Shown: positions 12,406 through 23,428, counted from the first letter of the stretch. The stretch is 64,000 nucleotides of DNA from Rhynchosporium graminicola (GCA_900074885.1 FJUW01000001.1:806001-870000); one strand, 5' to 3'. Numbers and translations are program-made. Notes: generated by a model from the letters alone, not told the origin.

Positions 12406-14537
12406 TTACCAAGCCCCTCCACCACCTCCACCACCTCCACCGCCTCCCCATTGATCACCACCACCAGCAGCGACGCCAAAGTTACCACCACCAGAGACGA
12501 CTTCAGTATTGTTACCGAAATCATCACCGCCAGCGTTGTTACCGAAGCCGGCACCACCTGCGTCGAAGCCACCATCACCACCCTCGCCGTCTTCTACCTT
12601 TAGAGGTTGCTTACATCTGACTATTTCCAGTCAGTAAGCGCGTCGGACAAAAGCTGGAGGACAATTTTACCCTTAGTGTGGCCCATCTCCTCGCAATTAG
12701 AGCACTTGACGCGGGAATAATCTCTAGGCAGAGGACATTCCTTCCCAAGATGTCCGATGGCATCACAGTTGCGGCAGATCAATTGCTTCTCATTGGTACA
12801 ATCTTGCTTACGGTGACCGGTCTCACCACAGTTGTGGCAAGCTCCTCCACCACCTCCCTGAGGACAATCTCTGCTGAAGTGACCAACTGTGTTTGTTAGT
12901 CAGTCGATGTTAGTTATCAAGGAGTATCAAAGAGACCTACCTTCATTGCACTTCTTGCATTCAACACCTTCAGCCGAACGAGGCTCTGGGCATTCCTTGG
13001 AGCTTGGAAAGGTCAGTAATGGGAGAGGATTAGAGTGGTTGGCAAGACTTTACCTGTGACCAGACTGCTTGCAATTACGGCAAGCGAACTTATCAGGACG
13101 TGGAGTAGGGCCTGATTATGTTAGCTCTGTCTTGGAAGGAGAAAGAATCTGAGGTGGAAACTCACAGTCACGAACTCGGTGTCCAACTTCATCACAGTTG
13201 TAGCACTTGACTTGAGCGCGCTCGGTCTCCATTTGGTCTTGGGGGCAAGATTTCTTCGTGTGACCTAGCTCATCACTGCACGCGCTGGAGTCAGCAAATG
13301 CTTGGAAACAAATTTGTCGGAAAGAGGATAAACAATGTCTGAGGGGAATCTTGGGATATTGATCATAAGGGGAACTGGGCTTCCCGGTTACGTACCAGTT
13401 GCTGCACTTTGGCATCTTGCAGTCGGTAGGTTGACCAGCATCCGCTAGTCGCTCCATATTCTCCTCTGGAGAAGTTGGCCAGATGTCCATTTCCTTCGGA
13501 GCACGAGGCTTTGGGTCCCAACGCCAAGAAATAGCATATTTCTTGCCAAGATGTCCTTGAAGGTCCATATTGGTGTAAGTTAAGTTCAATTCCTTCTCGA
13601 TGGCAATTAAAAAGATGCCGACGCCTTGGGAACGGAAAGCATCCTCCAATTGAGCATAGGTAACATCCGGGCAAGCCTTGACGTACATGTCGACGGCATC
13701 CTTGACGTCGTCAAGATCACGCTCAGCGACACCTTGCTTGATCAGCTCCCAAGCAGCCTCGCCCGAGACATCCTCGATATGGCTACGGTCGATCTTTCTG
13801 GGGTTCTTGCAGCCGATAATCTACAAAATAAGTTAGTGCACGGATTTCTTGAAACTTTACAAGATGGCTTACCTCATGGCCCTCCTCCAGGCAGTTTTTA
13901 CAGATCGAGGGTGGCTTCGATGGGCAATCAGTAGCACGGTGTCCAACCATCTCACAGATGCGACATGTTCCTGAGAACTCGCGGACGACAGTCTCATTGG
14001 TACACTCCTGCTTGGTATGTCTACTAAAGTCAGTAAATTCAAGAACAAGTGGTAATATATGCCCAGTCAATTTTGAGGATGAGGACATTTATCAGGTGAC
14101 CATGGGAGCGTGAGAGGGATCGACTCGAGGTTAGGGGTAAGTTTGAGGGATGTTGTTGCTGATTGAGTTGACTTAAGGAATGGGAGAAAGGTCGACTTAC
14201 CCCTCTTCGCCACAGTTGTAGCAAGGACGAGGCTTGGCTGGGTTTGGACAATCACCCTTCATGTGGCTTGAAGATCATTAGCACAGTAAATGCATCTTAG
14301 AAGACAAACATACCCCTCCTCGCCACAGTTGAAGCATCCTCCTGAAGGACCACCTCCACCTCCACCTCCACCGCCGCCAGCATCACCAAAGGCATCACCG
14401 CTACCGCCACGGAAATCACCACCATTGTCGAAGCCATCACCGGCATCGCCATTGGCAGGCTCGTTGAAGTTCTTAGATGGCCCAGAGCCCCATTCACCGC
14501 CACCGCCACCGCCACCTCCAGCCGTATCCCAAGACAT
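12406..14537 (-). CDS. CCHC zinc-knuckle nucleic-acid-binding protein, eleven knuckles, eight introns
   Basis: Predicted single-stranded DNA/RNA-binding protein of the CNBP/Gis2/Byr3 type. Nine exons were traced: 14314-14537, 14201-14266, 13873-14020, 13396-13820, 13166-13275, 13054-13111, 12941-13002, 12671-12886 and 12406-12620; they total 1524 nt, giving 507 residues. The order is a Gly-rich start (7-63), four CX2CX4HX4C knuckles (about 68-150), a central region of about 130 residues without knuckles (with ISWRWDPKPRAPKEMDIWP), seven more knuckles (about 285-439) and a Gly-rich tail ending in Ala-Trp. Every knuckle keeps its three cysteines and histidine once spliced. Eight knuckles are split by an intron. 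Yeast Gis2 has seven knuckles and no central insert, so this is a longer filamentous-fungal form. It is often annotated as a zinc-knuckle splicing or transcription factor, but the sequence supports only nucleic-acid binding. Confidence 0.9.
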
Positions 14538-17500
14538 CTTGGGAAATATTGCGATGGTAAAGTTTTTCGTTGGTTCTTCTGTGAAGGAGAAGGTTAGTGT
14601 TGTAGTAGGACATGGTTAGCGGAAGGAGAAGGCGAGAGTGATTAAGATGAGAGACTGGAGGAAGAGTAGGGTACCAAGACGCGTTGAGGAACTGCCTATC
14701 GCTTGAAATTGTGATGTATCTTAGATGGAAGGATGTTTGAAGTGAAGATTGAGAAGGGTAAAGGACGTGTGTCGGTGTCGAGAAGAGCTGTGGACCAGAT
14801 CTCAGAAGTAAACAAACCCGACTGGGGATGTTAGGGGCAGATCGTGGCTGAAACAAATAGTAGAACGTAAGATGATTTCCAAGCAGGCCAGAGAGAGGTG
14901 AAGGTAATGAGCAGAAGATGACTGTAAGAGTGTAAGGATAAATGATGCGGTTCGGTAGGGTGTTGAGCAAGGTCAAGTCCAAATTCTCTATTGTGGGAAA
15001 CTTCTTGTGCCGCCTGGACGGCAAATCGTGCCTGGGGAGCCTTGGAAAGAAGGGAGGAGCAGCTTACAATTGCAATAGAAGGAGTTTAATCCTTCAATGG
15101 CTCACCTCCGTATCGTGCACGAGATAACGTTAATGATCTCAAGGGTGCGAGATCAGGGAAAAGAGGTTGTAGGGAGAAAGATTTGGAGAGACGGGAGCGG
15201 AGCGGAGGAAAGTTCAAGTAGATAGAAATCAAGCGAGAACTCGTGCCTGACCGACTTCCACAAGGTAGGTACCAACTTCGGAAGGAACGAGGCCCTTCAC
15301 CTATCTTCTATCTTCTAGCGATATTGGAACCCACCGCCTACCTATCCATTCACCAGGTAAGGCAGAATGAAAGTGATGCTCATACCCTTCGAGGAAGTAT
15401 GCATTGGTATCTCCATGGAGATATGTAGGTAGATACTTGAGGGAAATATGAAATGTCTGATGAAGGAATACCTACGTGTGGACATCTACACGAGCAGCAT
15501 CAACAGACCCAAGTCTTCCAGCGGATATCAGCTGCAAACTATGCTTGTTGAGCAGCATTGGTACACCCAGACGATAGAAGACCGACTGCATTCTACGTGA
15601 ATGAAGACACAAAGAAGGATATGTCACTTCCGCCTTGAACACGTCTGCAAACTGCTAACACGGGATGGAATCTGCGGAACATCAATATATCCTCCTCTCT
15701 AAGATGAACAAGTGATCAAGAAGATCCTTGACGAACAGATGCTTGGACGAAGAGTAGCGGAACAAGACAAGAAAATATCCAGGCACGTGAACAAGAACCA
15801 ACGAAAGCAGTACAGCAGGGCAAAGCTGGGATTGTGAAAACTACACGACTGCCACAGATGACGCGAACAATGGATTCTTGACAAAACGAATAGCTCTTTC
15901 CTGCAAACAGCGACCAGACAGAACAGCAAACAGCACACCTCAACACATTCTAGGACAAATGGGTTATGATTCAAATTATGCCTGCTGTAATGGCCGCTGT
16001 CCTTAAGAGGTGGACTTGCACTGTTCCCCACAGAATATCAATAAGAAACGGCTTGGATGACATCTATTTCCAGCAAGAGCCTTATCACGCAGCCAGTTTC
16101 TGGAGCGTGCCAGCTAACGCACCAGGAATACACGACAGACTTTGCGAAAACGCGGCCACATGCCATCAGAAAAGGGCAATTTTTCTGAGGCCAGCTTGTG
16201 CGCCCATTTCTACGCAAGTGCCTCACAAGAGTCTCTCAATGCCGAAGCGTTCTCATAAGATCATGAAGGCTACACAGCTTGAAAATCCATAGCTAATGGT
16301 TAAGAATGTATTTATGCTGTGGACGCTATACCGTCTGATATGAGATCTGAGAAGTGTGGAGCTTTATCTGACGGCATGGGCTAACGACTTTGCCTTTGAA
16401 CGCAACATCAGAATGACCAACATCAAAGCAGATTCTTCTGCAAACCCTTAGAAAGTAACCAATCTTCTCTTCTTTCGACACCAAGAACGTCCAAGGAGAC
16501 ATGACCCAGTGGTCCTGTGAGATAGTGGCAGTCATCAAGTGTTGACTGGCCTGGAAGCTTCTCTAGAGTGCGGCTCTGATAAAAGCGACCGGTTCGCTGT
16601 TCTGCATTCTCGCTGCACTCAGTATATTATAAGAAACTCCAGTTCTCTCTTCAGCAAAGGAACGGGAGTGGCTGAAAGGCTGGACGAAGAAAGCAGACAC
16701 GCAGCTGCATAATCTCAGGTTGCTTATATGCGCTAATGAAAGTTTGATTTATATATGGCAAGTGACCAAAACCAGAGAAACGGGGAGAAAGGAAAACTGT
16801 TCCAACAAGAGAAAGTCAGTAGTGTTTCCGACTGCTATGGACGCTGCGAATCTCGTTCCTCTCCTCAATTGTGGTGATGGTACTGCGACAAAGACTCAAG
16901 CACAGTTGCGAGAGTTGTTCGAAAGAAATCGACAGGAGTAAGCTTCGAGGAGGGATGAGATGTTAATGTCGTCTTTTGACCCCACCTCTCCACTCGCCTC
17001 TCTATCCAGTAGGAGTCGATTATTTCCAACGGGCCTGCAAGCTGGAGAACCACTAAAGACACTACTATGCGGAGTTACGATGGCTAAATGCCCCGGAGGC
17101 GGGCCGGAGGCGGGGTATGTCGACCTCCTCCTCCTCCTCCTCCTCCTCCTCCTGTGTGCCGTATTGGATGGACTCTCTCATTAGGAGCTTCAGGTTGACT
17201 GCCTGACAACATCATGGTTGCCCCAAAAAGGATTTTTAGCGAGAAAGGAAATTTCCAGCGTCCCGGACCTTGTTGGTGAATCCTCCCCGAGCCCAAGCTT
17301 GACATTCCCCGGGGCATTGTTTGCTATCCCTGTAGCTAGCACTAGCTAGCTCTACGGAAGTAGAAGATCTCTCCCACCCCACCTCTGGGACAAACAGCCA
17401 GAAATAAATCCGGGTCACAGTTCCGCCAGAAAGCATAAATATAACGTGTAGGCCTGCTCGCCTTTCTGTTACCTATCTACCTAAGTATCCGAAAAAAAAA

Positions 17501-17543
17501 CATCCGCTCATCTCTCCATCATCCAATCCCTCAATTGTCCAAG
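14538..17543. other. Long divergent intergenic interval
   Basis: Three kilobases between divergent starts of the zinc-knuckle gene and the aldo/keto reductase. The first 400 bases upstream of 14537 are presumably leader and promoter of the former. I found no exon with convincing protein character; open frames such as 15699-16031 (minus) and 15966-16292 (plus) overlap each other and have random-looking composition. A CTC repeat and a CTAGC-rich near-palindrome (about 17330-17352) lie close to the reductase promoter. Confidence 0.5.
17124..17153. repeat. (CTC)n microsatellite
   Basis: About ten CTC triplets, some 390 bp upstream of the aldo/keto reductase start. It accounts for the oligo-Gly open frame on the opposite strand. 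Confidence 0.9.
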
Positions 17544-18685
17544 ATGTCAGTCCCAGAAGGTCTCCCCAAGATGCAGTACAGGTTCCTGGGCCGTTCTGGG
17601 TTACAGGTTTCTGCTATTTCCTTAGGAGGATGGCTCACTTACGGTGGTCATGTTGAGAGTGGTCAGTAGTGACATCCATTTAGGAGTACCACACTAATAT
17701 AGGACAGACAACACTTTTGCCTGTATGAAGGCAGCATACGATGTCGGAATCAACTTCTTCGACTGTGCAGAAGGTTACTCTGGAGGCGAATCGGAGCGTG
17801 TCATGGGTCAAGCTATCAAGAAATTTGGCTGGAAACGCAACGATCTCGTTATCAGCACCAAGGTAAGCCTTCCTCAGAACTCCAAAAAACAAACAGCCAA
17901 TTGACACCCTTTAGATCAACTGGGGAGCTTCCCACGGCGAGAATGAAGTAAATAACGTCGGACTCTCCCGTAAACACATCATCGAAGGCACGAACATGGC
18001 TCTCGAGCGCTTGGGACTCGACTACGTCGATCTGATCTACGCACACCGTCCCGATCGCAACACACCCATCGAAGAAACTGTCCGCGCATTCAATTACCTC
18101 ATAAACTCCGGTAAGGCATTCTACTGGGGCACATCCGAGTGGAACGCAGATGAGATCGCAACCGCGTGGCGATACGCAGACAAGTTGAACCTGATCGGTC
18201 CGGTCATGGAACAGCCTCAATACAACATGTTGGCCCGCACCAAAGTCGAGACCGAATTCGCTCACTTATACGAAGAGACCGGACTCGGACTCACCATTTT
18301 CTCGCCCCTCAAAATCGGTATTCTAACAGGAAAATACAACGATGGTATCCCGAAAGATTCCCGTCTGGGAGCAAGTAGCGACCCGTTCGTCGTCGGCATG
18401 AACAAACGATTTGGAGATGAGTCTTGGAAGAAGGATATCGAAATCGTGGCTAAGCTGAAGCCTGTCGCTGATAAATTGGGCATTACTCAAGCAAGTCTGG
18501 CTATGGCGTGGGTGTTGAGAAACAAGAATGTTAGTAGTGCTATCACAGGGGCGAGTCGCCCGGAGCAGGTTTATGATAGTGTGAAGGCCTTAAGTGCTAT
18601 TGAGAAATTGACGCCGGAGATCATGGCGGAGATTGATGAGATTTTGGGAAATAAACCTGCGGAGATGATCAGACGGTTTAACTAG
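17544..18685 (+). CDS. Aldo/keto reductase, AKR6 / voltage-gated K+ channel beta-subunit type
   Basis: A probable NADPH-dependent cytosolic oxidoreductase acting on carbonyls. Exons 17544-17661, 17708-17862 and 17915-18685 join in phase to give 347 residues. The AKR catalytic tetrad is present: Asp58, Tyr63 (in DCAEGY), Lys91 (VISTK) and His135 (IYAHRPD). The flanking sequence ([21 protein letters not shown] split around Asp58; [15 protein letters not shown]) is typical of Kv-beta subunits and their fungal relatives. In the first intron I chose the acceptor before ACAACAC at 17708 because it restores the conserved [14 protein letters not shown]; using the AG a few bases earlier breaks the frame. 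The gene stands alone. Substrate and any channel partner are unknown. Confidence 0.93.
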
Positions 18686-20174
18686 TGGGGTGAGATGTAG
18701 AGCAAGTAGATAGAAAATGACATGTCTTGACTTGATGTTGAATGTTACTTTTGCACCGCTAAACCATGTCTACTGTGACGAGCCCTTGATTTTTGCCAGC
18801 TTCAGAATCCTCCTTCACATAACCTCTGACATCAAACCTAACGGAGAATCGCCAATTAATAAGTCGGCCAGCATGGGGCTTATGTCCAACTAGCAGTCCC
18901 GATCCTACCTGTTTATACGCTCCGTTCCATCCCACCAGCGTATAATCACTCGCTCCGCTTTCCGGGAAGAAAATGACCTATGATTATGGTAGGTAAATAG
19001 CTCAACACCACGCCCTTCCACCCCTCAATCCCGCCACTAACCTGTCCCGCCACTATCGCACCTACACATCATGACCAGTAACGTCTCCTAACGATTCAGC
19101 ATCAACTAAAACCTTCTCATCTAGTGCACCACACTATATACCGCGATACGTATAGAGAGGGAGAATTATTCTGCAAGGCATGGATGTATCTCGGATGCTG
19201 GTACATAGGCTAGAGATATTTGCGAAGGGGATCGCGAGATGGAGAGGAGAGGGACCGTTAAGCGAGTTTGTTTACCTACCTATGTACTTATTCGAAGCAG
19301 GGAGGTGGGGTTTGGTTCTGATCGAGGGTGAATGAGAAGAGGAAAGAGGATTATGGTGGAAGAGGAAGGGACCTGTGATGGTGAGGTTTCATGTGGTGTT
19401 AGATACCTGTCGCTCTAAGCTCGTGGTGAACGGATGGGTAGACTTCGAAGACTTCGAACTTGGGAGCTTGGGAGTGGAAGTGTGCTGTAGACGAGTTCGC
19501 AGTGTTCAATGTTCTCGATCTAATCTTTCAAACTCGGGCATTGGAGCTTGAATCATTTTGAATAGTGCTTGTCTTACGCCGTCGTGTCTCGATATCATGT
19601 CCTTGAGTGTGGACATGCAGATCTTGTGTGAACCTACATGTCCGATCAAGGGATTTGACTGATTTCTCTCTTATTTCTTCTCCTAGCTACCTCTGAGGTA
19701 TGTTTCCTTTTGTGATTTGGCTGGAAAGATAGACTTGAAGCACAGAAGCATTGGAGTTTAGAGTTGATGTGCTGAGGAAACAGACTATATGTATGAATAT
19801 ATGTAGGAAGTTGGAAAATAATAGGCTGCGTGAAAGCGATTGGCCAGAGCACATTAGGTCTGCGAAGGAATGAAATAATACAGGAGATAGCGAGTGAAGG
19901 TCGGAGAGGAGAAGGTGTAAGATGCATCATAATGAATCCATTATTCAACGTGATATAAGTGCCAAAAGATCTACATCTCAGCTGTACATTCATTATACAT
20001 AATATAAGTCCGTTGATACAATATTTTGGCCATGCTTCATTATGCTATCTTCAAATCATGGTAGGTCGGTAACTTCATATGTAGATTTAATCCAGATCCA
20101 GCGAACGCCCCGCTAAAACTCCTTCCAAATGCACAAATTTCGTAATGTGCCCCAGTATGTGACCACTACCAGAA
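18686..20174. other. Intergenic interval with one possible minus-strand exon
   Basis: About 1.5 kb between two genes. A 73-codon open stretch at 18759-18977 on the minus strand, described separately, is the only coding-like piece. The rest, including GA-rich DNA at 19200-19400, shows nothing I could interpret. An open frame at 19646-19993 (minus) has no recognisable features. Confidence 0.45.
18759..18977 (-). other. Possible terminal coding exon or gene fragment
   Basis: The minus strand stays open for 73 codons and ends in TAG. It is preceded by an AG acceptor, and a GTTAGT donor lies 64 bp further upstream at 19041. The translation looks protein-like, with DYTLVGWNGAYKQVGSG and INWRFSVRFDVRGYVKED, but I do not recognise the family. 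No upstream exon with a start codon could be linked to it. It may be the last exon of a small gene, a relic, or chance. Confidence 0.3.
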
Positions 20175-20990
20175 TCAATCTGTAGTTCCATCTCTCCTAA
20201 GCGGAGCCGTCACAACTGGACCCGGCCTCGCCATATCCAATTCCGACCAGCTCCCACTACCACTGCCATTCACACCAGTTTCCTGACCATATCCCGGCGG
20301 ATCCTGTCTCGCACTCGGCATCCCACTCATCTCCACCACATTTCCAGTCCCCTGCTCAACCTGCCTAACATCCACGCCCTCACCACTCCTCAAACTCGGC
20401 GGTTTACTCCCGGCATTATACGGCGGTGGCGCCTCACCCCTCTCATCCAATCCCTCCGCTCTCAATTCATTCCTCTGCCTCTCGTCTCCTGCTCCTCCTG
20501 CTCCGCCATGGTGAGCTCGCCGCATGGCGCCCCTCCCCATCCCGAAGCGATTTCGCAGACCTTCTACATCTTCAGCTAGGGCGCGCTGGCTGTTCGACCG
20601 CATCAAAGCGGCTTTTTGCTTTTTGCGCTTGCCGTAGTACAGCATGGCTAGGATGATTAATATGATTATGATAGCGACTATTATGAAGTAGTAGTTGAAC
20701 ATGCCGGGGGAGGTGCGGCCGTTGGTGCCATTTCCGTCGGGGGGAGTGGGATAGGCATTGTTGTTTTGTTGTTGTTGGGTCGAGGAGGGGCTGTTGGAAG
20801 TGGAGGTTGGTGATGAAGGGAAGCCTGTGGAGTTTTGGAGCGTGCTTGTGCTTGTGCTTGGTGAGGTGTTGATTAGGTCTGCGACTTGTGCGTAGGACGA
20901 GGAGGGGAGGATTGAGTGTAGGAAGAGGAGAGAGGGGAGGAGATAGAGGGAGCGAGTGCAAGTGCATGCTGTGCTTCTTCTCGAGACCAT
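20175..20990 (-). CDS. Single-pass membrane protein with two PPxY motifs
   Basis: I do not recognise a named family. The 271-residue protein is encoded by one exon. Residues 13-35 are hydrophobic and end in SSSYAQ, like a signal peptide. Residues 36-98 are Ser/Thr/Asn/Gln-rich with N-glycosylation sequons (NST, NGT), so probably an external stalk. Residues 99-119 form a transmembrane helix followed by GKRKKQK, which sets a type I topology with the C-terminus in the cytosol. The cytosolic part is Arg/Gly-rich and contains PPPY (188-191) and PPGY (231-234), the ligand type bound by WW domains of Rsp5/Nedd4 ubiquitin ligases. It could therefore be a ligase adaptor. A wall-sensor-like role is an alternative, because the Ser/Thr stalk plus single helix resembles such proteins. 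The gene is divergent from tfb5. Confidence 0.75.
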   Translation of the reverse strand: MVSRRSTACTCTRSLYLLPSLLFLHSILPSSSYAQVADLINTSPSTSTSTLQNSTGFPSSPTSTSNSPSSTQQQQNNNAYPTPPDGNGTNGRTSPGMFNYYFIIVAIIIILIILAMLYYGKRKKQKAALMRSNSQRALAEDVEGLRNRFGMGRGAMRRAHHGGAGGAGDERQRNELRAEGLDERGEAPPPYNAGSKPPSLRSGEGVDVRQVEQGTGNVVEMSGMPSARQDPPGYGQETGVNGSGSGSWSELDMARPGPVVTAPLRRDGTTD

Positions 20991-21602
20991 GACTTTCAGA
21001 GATGATATGAATATGAATAAGTAAATACCAGAAGGGAAAGGTGGAACTCGGTCGAAGACGATCTGAGTTAGCTCGATCGCGGGGTAGCAAGACGTAAGAA
21101 GCTATGGCGGTGTTTTGGAAGCTGGAGAAAGGTTTCAATAGATCACCATTCACGGGCCACACGACCAAGATCCAGTCATTAGGTTTTGGAATAAAGGGGC
21201 ATGAATAATAGAAGGAAAGGATAAACATGGGAATAATACAGAGTCACCCGAATCTGGGACTAATTCAGACTTCCGTCATTCAAAGATTTATCAGCACGGC
21301 ACCTGAATTGTCATAATTTATTGGTTGTAGCGGCCGAAGCGCGCCTCCGCCTCAGCCTCAACTCGGATCGCCGGGACCAGATCGTGACGAAAAGCTTGGG
21401 AATAATGAACGCCCTTCATTCGTTGGTTTTAATTGTACCCCTGTACACTTCGCAACGGCTTCCTTTATCCTTGAAGCTCGGAATGCCGCTTCTGCCTTCT
21501 AGAATCACAAGACAAATTACCGATTGCGACAAGACAAGACGAAGAAGCATCAGCAGCATTTCCTAGGTGGAGTCTAGAGACAACATCATTCAAAGAGACG
21601 AG
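20991..21602. other. Divergent promoter interval
   Basis: Lies between the divergent starts of the PPxY membrane protein and tfb5. No coding exon or specific binding motif was identified. The longer minus-strand open frame 20572-21228 is an out-of-frame shadow of the membrane-protein gene. Confidence 0.5.
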
Positions 21603-21938
21603 ATGACGAGAGCTATCAGAGGTAAACACAGATCTTTCATCAGGCATCTTCTGCGAACAAGCTAACGACATCAGGTATCCTTGTGGAGTGCGATCCTTCC
21701 ATCAAGTCTATCATCCTGAAGATAGATGCACTAGCTTCAAGTGGACATAAGTTCGTTGTTGATGATCTCGATGATCAGACTTTGGTGATCAACGCGGATA
21801 TGCTGGGGCTCTTGAAGCAGGAGCTAGACAGGGTTTGTTCTTCTGTTCTCAACTTGCATTTATCTAACTGAGACTGACGATCGTATGCAGAATTTGAAGG
21901 AGACTCAGGCTTTGCCAGATGAGTCGGATATGGATTAA
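21603..21938 (+). CDS. TFB5: TFIIH subunit Tfb5 / GTF2H5 (TTDA)
   Basis: A small structural subunit of general transcription and repair factor TFIIH, which stabilises Tfb2/p52 and supports nucleotide-excision repair. Three exons, 21603-21621, 21675-21832 and 21891-21938, give 74 residues, the usual size for the family. The first exon is only 19 bp and codes for MTRAIR plus one base. The diagnostic start, MTRAIRGILVECDPSIKSII, matches the yeast pattern in which a short basic start is followed by L-V-x-CDPS-I-K. The middle LDDQTLVINADM is also typical. The acidic tail ends DESDMD. Because of the tiny first exon, automated gene finders could miss this gene. It converges on mrpl16. Confidence 0.93.
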
Positions 21939-22249
21939 AGGGTGCTCTTTAGATCTGGAGTTTATTCTATTTGGCATATGCGATGGAGCATGGCGTTATG
22001 GGTCCCTTGCCGGAATGGCGTTCATTACGGATGGGGATTTTGAGGAGCGAGAACAGTGAGAAAGATCCTGCAATCGAAGTGTCCTTGAACTTTCATGCAC
22101 ATTCAATGATGACTTCGTCAGGAACTATTTCTGACTTCTGACTTGCGCTATGTCCACATGTGATATGCAATGCGCCATTGTATCTTGCTCCTTACGGCAG
22201 TAGCTGGTGCTGGTATTGTACACTTTATACACCCTATAACTCAATAAGT
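21939..22249. other. Convergent 3' intergenic interval
   Basis: Holds the 3' ends of tfb5 and mrpl16. No coding exon seen. Confidence 0.55.
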
Positions 22250-23130
22250 CTATGCTTCCGGAGACATAGATGTAGATATCGTTGCCGAAGTTGACGTCGC
22301 CGCCGCCGCCGCTGCTGCCAAAACACCCGGCATTGGAAGAGGGTCCTTTCGTCTAGGTTTCTTCAACTCCGCCAAAGTAACCCCATCTAATTTAGTAATG
22401 CCCACCACAGGAGCATCTCCTTTCTTCACAAATTCGTACATACCTATGGTCGTAACGTTAGCAATCTTTAAGAAGCATATCTTTATCAATAAGTACAAAC
22501 CCGGCATCTTGTTCCCGGCTATCCTAAAAGCATCCCTTGCTACCTGCTCGTGGATATCCCCCTTCAACTCGAAAATAACCTTGCTAACCGCAATCCTGGA
22601 AGCCCAATGATCGAAGCTACCCTTTCCTTTACCCATACGGACCTGGAGAAGCATTAGCCTCACTTTCCCAATAATCCTCCGTACTCAAGACTGACCTCAT
22701 TACCACTGCTATACACACCAATACTTGCACAAACCCTCTTGTACAGTCGATATTTCATTCCCTTTAGTCGAACTTTTATAGCTTCCTCTCCAATCTTCAG
22801 TTGTGTTGCGCTAACTCGGCGATGGTGATCCGCCATCCGTAATCCATAATCTCCCCATACCATCGTTGTTCCTCTTGCCGATCCTCCTGTAGGCACACGG
22901 GGTCGCCCTTTCCGTGATCGCTTCTTCTCTGACGCTGTTGGTAATAGCCATGTTCCTGCTCGTGCGGATGTGCTCGAAAAGGGACGACGGGATATCGATG
23001 TATCTTGGGCCGAAGCTGTATTGTTCGAGGATAATGCGACGAGAGCGGGACTGACTGGCCGTAAAGTCGTTGAGGCTATGGAGAGCCTGTTGACGCAAGC
23101 CGTTAAGCTCGACATATTTTGGAGTCTCAT
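22250..23130 (-). CDS. MRPL16: Mitochondrial large-subunit ribosomal protein uL16m (MRPL16)
   Basis: A structural protein of the mitochondrial 54S/large ribosomal subunit, placed near the peptidyl-transferase centre in bacterial homologues. Exons 22696-23130, 22501-22642 and 22250-22443 join in phase to 256 residues. The first 60 residues are Ser/Arg-rich with RRPFSSTSARAG, a mitochondrial presequence. The L16 core follows: RKGRPRVPTGGS, then KVRLKGMKYRLYKRV, then VRMGKGKGSFDHWASRI and ARDAFRIAGNKMP. Either Met1 or Met6 could be the start; I give the longer. The second intron is 57 bp, a multiple of three and free of stops, so the frame reads straight through it; its donor, CTAAC branch site and TAG acceptor argue that it is removed. 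The Ala/Ser/Thr-rich tail is an extension. It shares a 298-bp divergent promoter with rfc1. Confidence 0.92.
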
Positions 23131-23428
23131 GATTGTGATCTTGAGTCAGCCACTTGATTGAGCTTCAAGATTTCTTGGGTTGATATAAGTGCCTCACTCT
23201 TGCCTCACATGTCGGGCTAAAAATCAATTAAGCTCAAGCAGGTGCCTGGGCACGGACCCGTTCAGGTCGCGCTTTCTCGCGTACTTCAGCGCGTCGACGA
23301 CATCGTCAACGTCTTGTATACAATCGTGCGTCAACAATTCCTCCACAACGCAACAGCTTGATGCTCCCCGGATTTCCACAACTGGATTTTGTACACCTAT
23401 TGAGGCTACACGGACACAAACAATCGCC
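23131..23428. promoter_or_regulatory. Divergent promoter, mrpl16/rfc1, with MBF-like cores
   Basis: A compact bidirectional promoter of 298 bp. It contains TCGCGT at 23277-23282 and GCGCGT at 23289-23294, both matching the ACGCGN core bound by G1/S factors of the MBF/SBF class on the minus or plus strand. They sit about 135-150 bp upstream of the rfc1 start. Function is inferred only. Confidence 0.4.

Noticed and set aside
11977..12603. 208-codon plus-strand open frame
   Set aside because: It is antisense to the Gly-rich last exon of the zinc-knuckle gene. Its Thr/Ser repeats are the complement of the glycine codons, and no family feature is present.
12671..12886. Apparent one-base frame break between knuckles 8 and 9 of the zinc-knuckle gene
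   Set aside because: It came from misreading the join at 12840. The opposite-strand reading through 12678-12899 fixes the bases as GTGGCAAGCTCC, which keeps both knuckles in one frame, and the full CDS is then exactly 1524 nt.
14290..14619. Proline-rich plus-strand open frame
   Set aside because: Antisense of the Gly-rich first exon of the zinc-knuckle gene.
17330..17352. CTAGC-rich near-palindrome upstream of the aldo/keto reductase
   Set aside because: Too short and too simple to call an operator or element end; no second copy was noticed.
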